NCBI GenBank assembly: GCA_017651785.1
Contig: JAGCCD010000047.1
Span: 1 to 7,357 of the forward strand
DNA length: 7,357 bases
Reading direction: 5' to 3'
DNA from: Bacteroidales bacterium
GTDB taxonomy: Bacteria; Bacteroidota; Bacteroidia; Bacteroidales; UBA932
Position 1 is the first letter of the stretch. Each line of letters opens with the position of its first letter. The notes beneath the pieces are model-generated. The model saw only the letters and a program-made list of their open reading frames with translations, was not told the origin of the DNA and ran no database searches. This document shows positions 6,510 through 7,357 of this stretch, in pieces. The translations under genes were made by a program, and so were the position numbers.

Positions 6510-7357
6510 TCCAGCCCAGCGAGAATTCCAGATAGTCTGCCTGGTCGAAGGTGTGCGCCCGCAGCGACGCACCCACATACAGGGTCTTTAGATAAGGTGG
6601 ATAGAACCGGAACGTAACCTTCTGATACAGAGGGCCGTGATACTCCTTTATGCCCACCTCCCTATAGAAATAGGCGCCAATTCCCACGCCCAGAGAGAAC
6701 TGCCCGAAGTATATCTCCTGAACAAGCGATAATCCTGGAGAAAGAGGTGAATACTCGTCCGCCTCCCTGCCGGTCTGGGCCAGGTCCGCCTTGCGCAAAG
6801 CATCGATATTGCCAAGATAATGAAGCTCGAGCTGCGCGCCCGTGGACGTTCTGCGGCAGTACCTCCAGACCGCCTCTACGCCGGCGCTGCCCTTGAACCA
6901 CGGAGTATACGAATCCGGCTGCTCTTCTACCGGCAGTGGCCTTGCGGCGTAGAACTCGGCCATGCACTTGTGGATTCCGCCGCCGGCGAAGACGGAAAAA
7001 CGGAACCTTCGGTTTACTTTCTGGGTTGCATCCGATTCTCTTCCCGCCCACGGGGAAATGGTAGCGGGGCCGAACGCATAACCGGCTTCCAACCCAAGGG
7101 TTACTGCATTCACTCCCCTGTTGGGGATAAAGATGCGCGATGCAGAATTGTGCCTGAATCCCAGCTCCCGGCCAAGAGACCAGGCCTTGCTCACCTGCGC
7201 CCTTGCGAAGAATCCCCCTTTTACGTGGAAAGTGAACGGCCCGCCGTACAACAGGTTGCCCGGATTGCTTATCTTATTATACGGATGCGTCATAAGCGCG
7301 CCGCCCACCTCCGCAAAGTAGCATGCAGAGAATGCGCCCAGCGACAGCAAGTCCCTC
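6502..7357 (-). CDS. PagL/acyloxyacyl hydrolase-like outer-membrane beta-barrel protein (5' end outside window)
   Basis: The frame is open to the right edge. The leftmost possible start in view is a TTG at 7350 and the first in-frame ATG is at 7293, so the true start probably lies outside. At least 284 residues are visible. The upstream part reads R-D-L-L-S-L-G-A-F-S-A-C, perhaps the end of a signal peptide, though this is uncertain. The body alternates hydrophobic and polar residues with many Gly and aromatic residues, as in beta-barrels. Counting from the TTG, FRHNSASRIFIPNRGVN (65-81) resembles the PagL lipid A 3-O-deacylase motif H-x-S...PN-x-G, with H67 and S69 in the catalytic spacing. 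The third PagL catalytic residue, a glutamate just after that motif, aligns to N81 here. The family name in Bacteroidota is often acyloxyacyl hydrolase. Lipid A deacylation is a possible role but not established. No terminator is visible after its stop. Confidence 0.72.
   Translation of the reverse strand, partial: RDLLSLGAFSACYFAEVGGALMTHPYNKISNPGNLLYGGPFTFHVKGGFFARAQVSKAWSLGRELGFRHNSASRIFIPNRGVNAVTLGLEAGYAFGPATISPWAGRESDATQKVNRRFRFSVFAGGGIHKCMAEFYAARPLPVEEQPDSYTPWFKGSAGVEAVWRYCRRTSTGAQLELHYLGNIDALRKADLAQTGREADEYSPLSPGLSLVQEIYFGQFSLGVGIGAYFYREVGIKEYHGPLYQKVTFRFYPPYLKTLYVGASLRAHTFDQADYLEFSLGWII

Noticed and set aside
1..7357. Search for tRNA, insertion sequences, CRISPR arrays, integrase sites or phage genes.
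   Set aside because: No such genes, terminal inverted repeats or spaced direct repeats were seen, and nearly all bases are in well-supported coding regions.

Overview
The window looks like chromosomal DNA from a Bacteroidales-type member of the Bacteroidota, probably a gut or host-associated one. The main evidence is the order SusD-like protein, glycoside hydrolase lipoprotein, SusE/F-like lipoprotein, which is the layout of a polysaccharide utilization locus (PUL). Further support comes from TAnnTTTG promoter boxes, weak or absent Shine-Dalgarno sequences and a PagL-like outer-membrane protein. Base composition is GC-rich for the phylum, with codons such as GGC, CTC and AAG favoured, which points towards Alistipes-like or uncultured high-GC Bacteroidales. 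The genus cannot be fixed from this sequence.

Left half (1-4307, + strand): the downstream end of a PUL operon. A SusD/RagB glycan-binding lipoprotein enters from outside the window (1-761). Three bases later comes a complete GH30-family lipoprotein with both catalytic glutamates visible (765-2270). Twelve bases after that comes a 674-residue SusE/F-like surface lipoprotein whose C-terminal half carries two diverged copies of one module (2283-4307). Together they would bind a beta-glucan at the cell surface, cut it and pass the pieces to a SusC transporter, presumably encoded just upstream. A GH30 enzyme in this setting recalls known Bacteroides beta-1,6-glucan loci, but the substrate is an inference.

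Middle (4308-5522): a strong terminator hairpin with an A-tract on one side and a T-tract on the other ends the PUL. It also probably ends the oppositely oriented LOG-family gene (4359-5474, - strand), whose stop codon lies at the foot of the hairpin. The 48-base gap between the LOG gene and the next gene holds two divergent TAnnTTTG boxes.

Right end (5523-7357): a complete lipoate-protein ligase A gene (+ strand) meets a PagL/acyloxyacyl hydrolase-like outer-membrane beta-barrel gene (- strand) tail to tail, with an 8-base overlap. The barrel gene runs off the right edge. These genes are housekeeping or envelope functions unrelated to the PUL.

I found no RNA gene, insertion sequence, CRISPR array or clearly new system. 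The points most worth checking are the duplicated module of the SusE/F-like protein, the residue change at the PagL catalytic glutamate position, the near-leaderless lplA promoter and the shared terminator.
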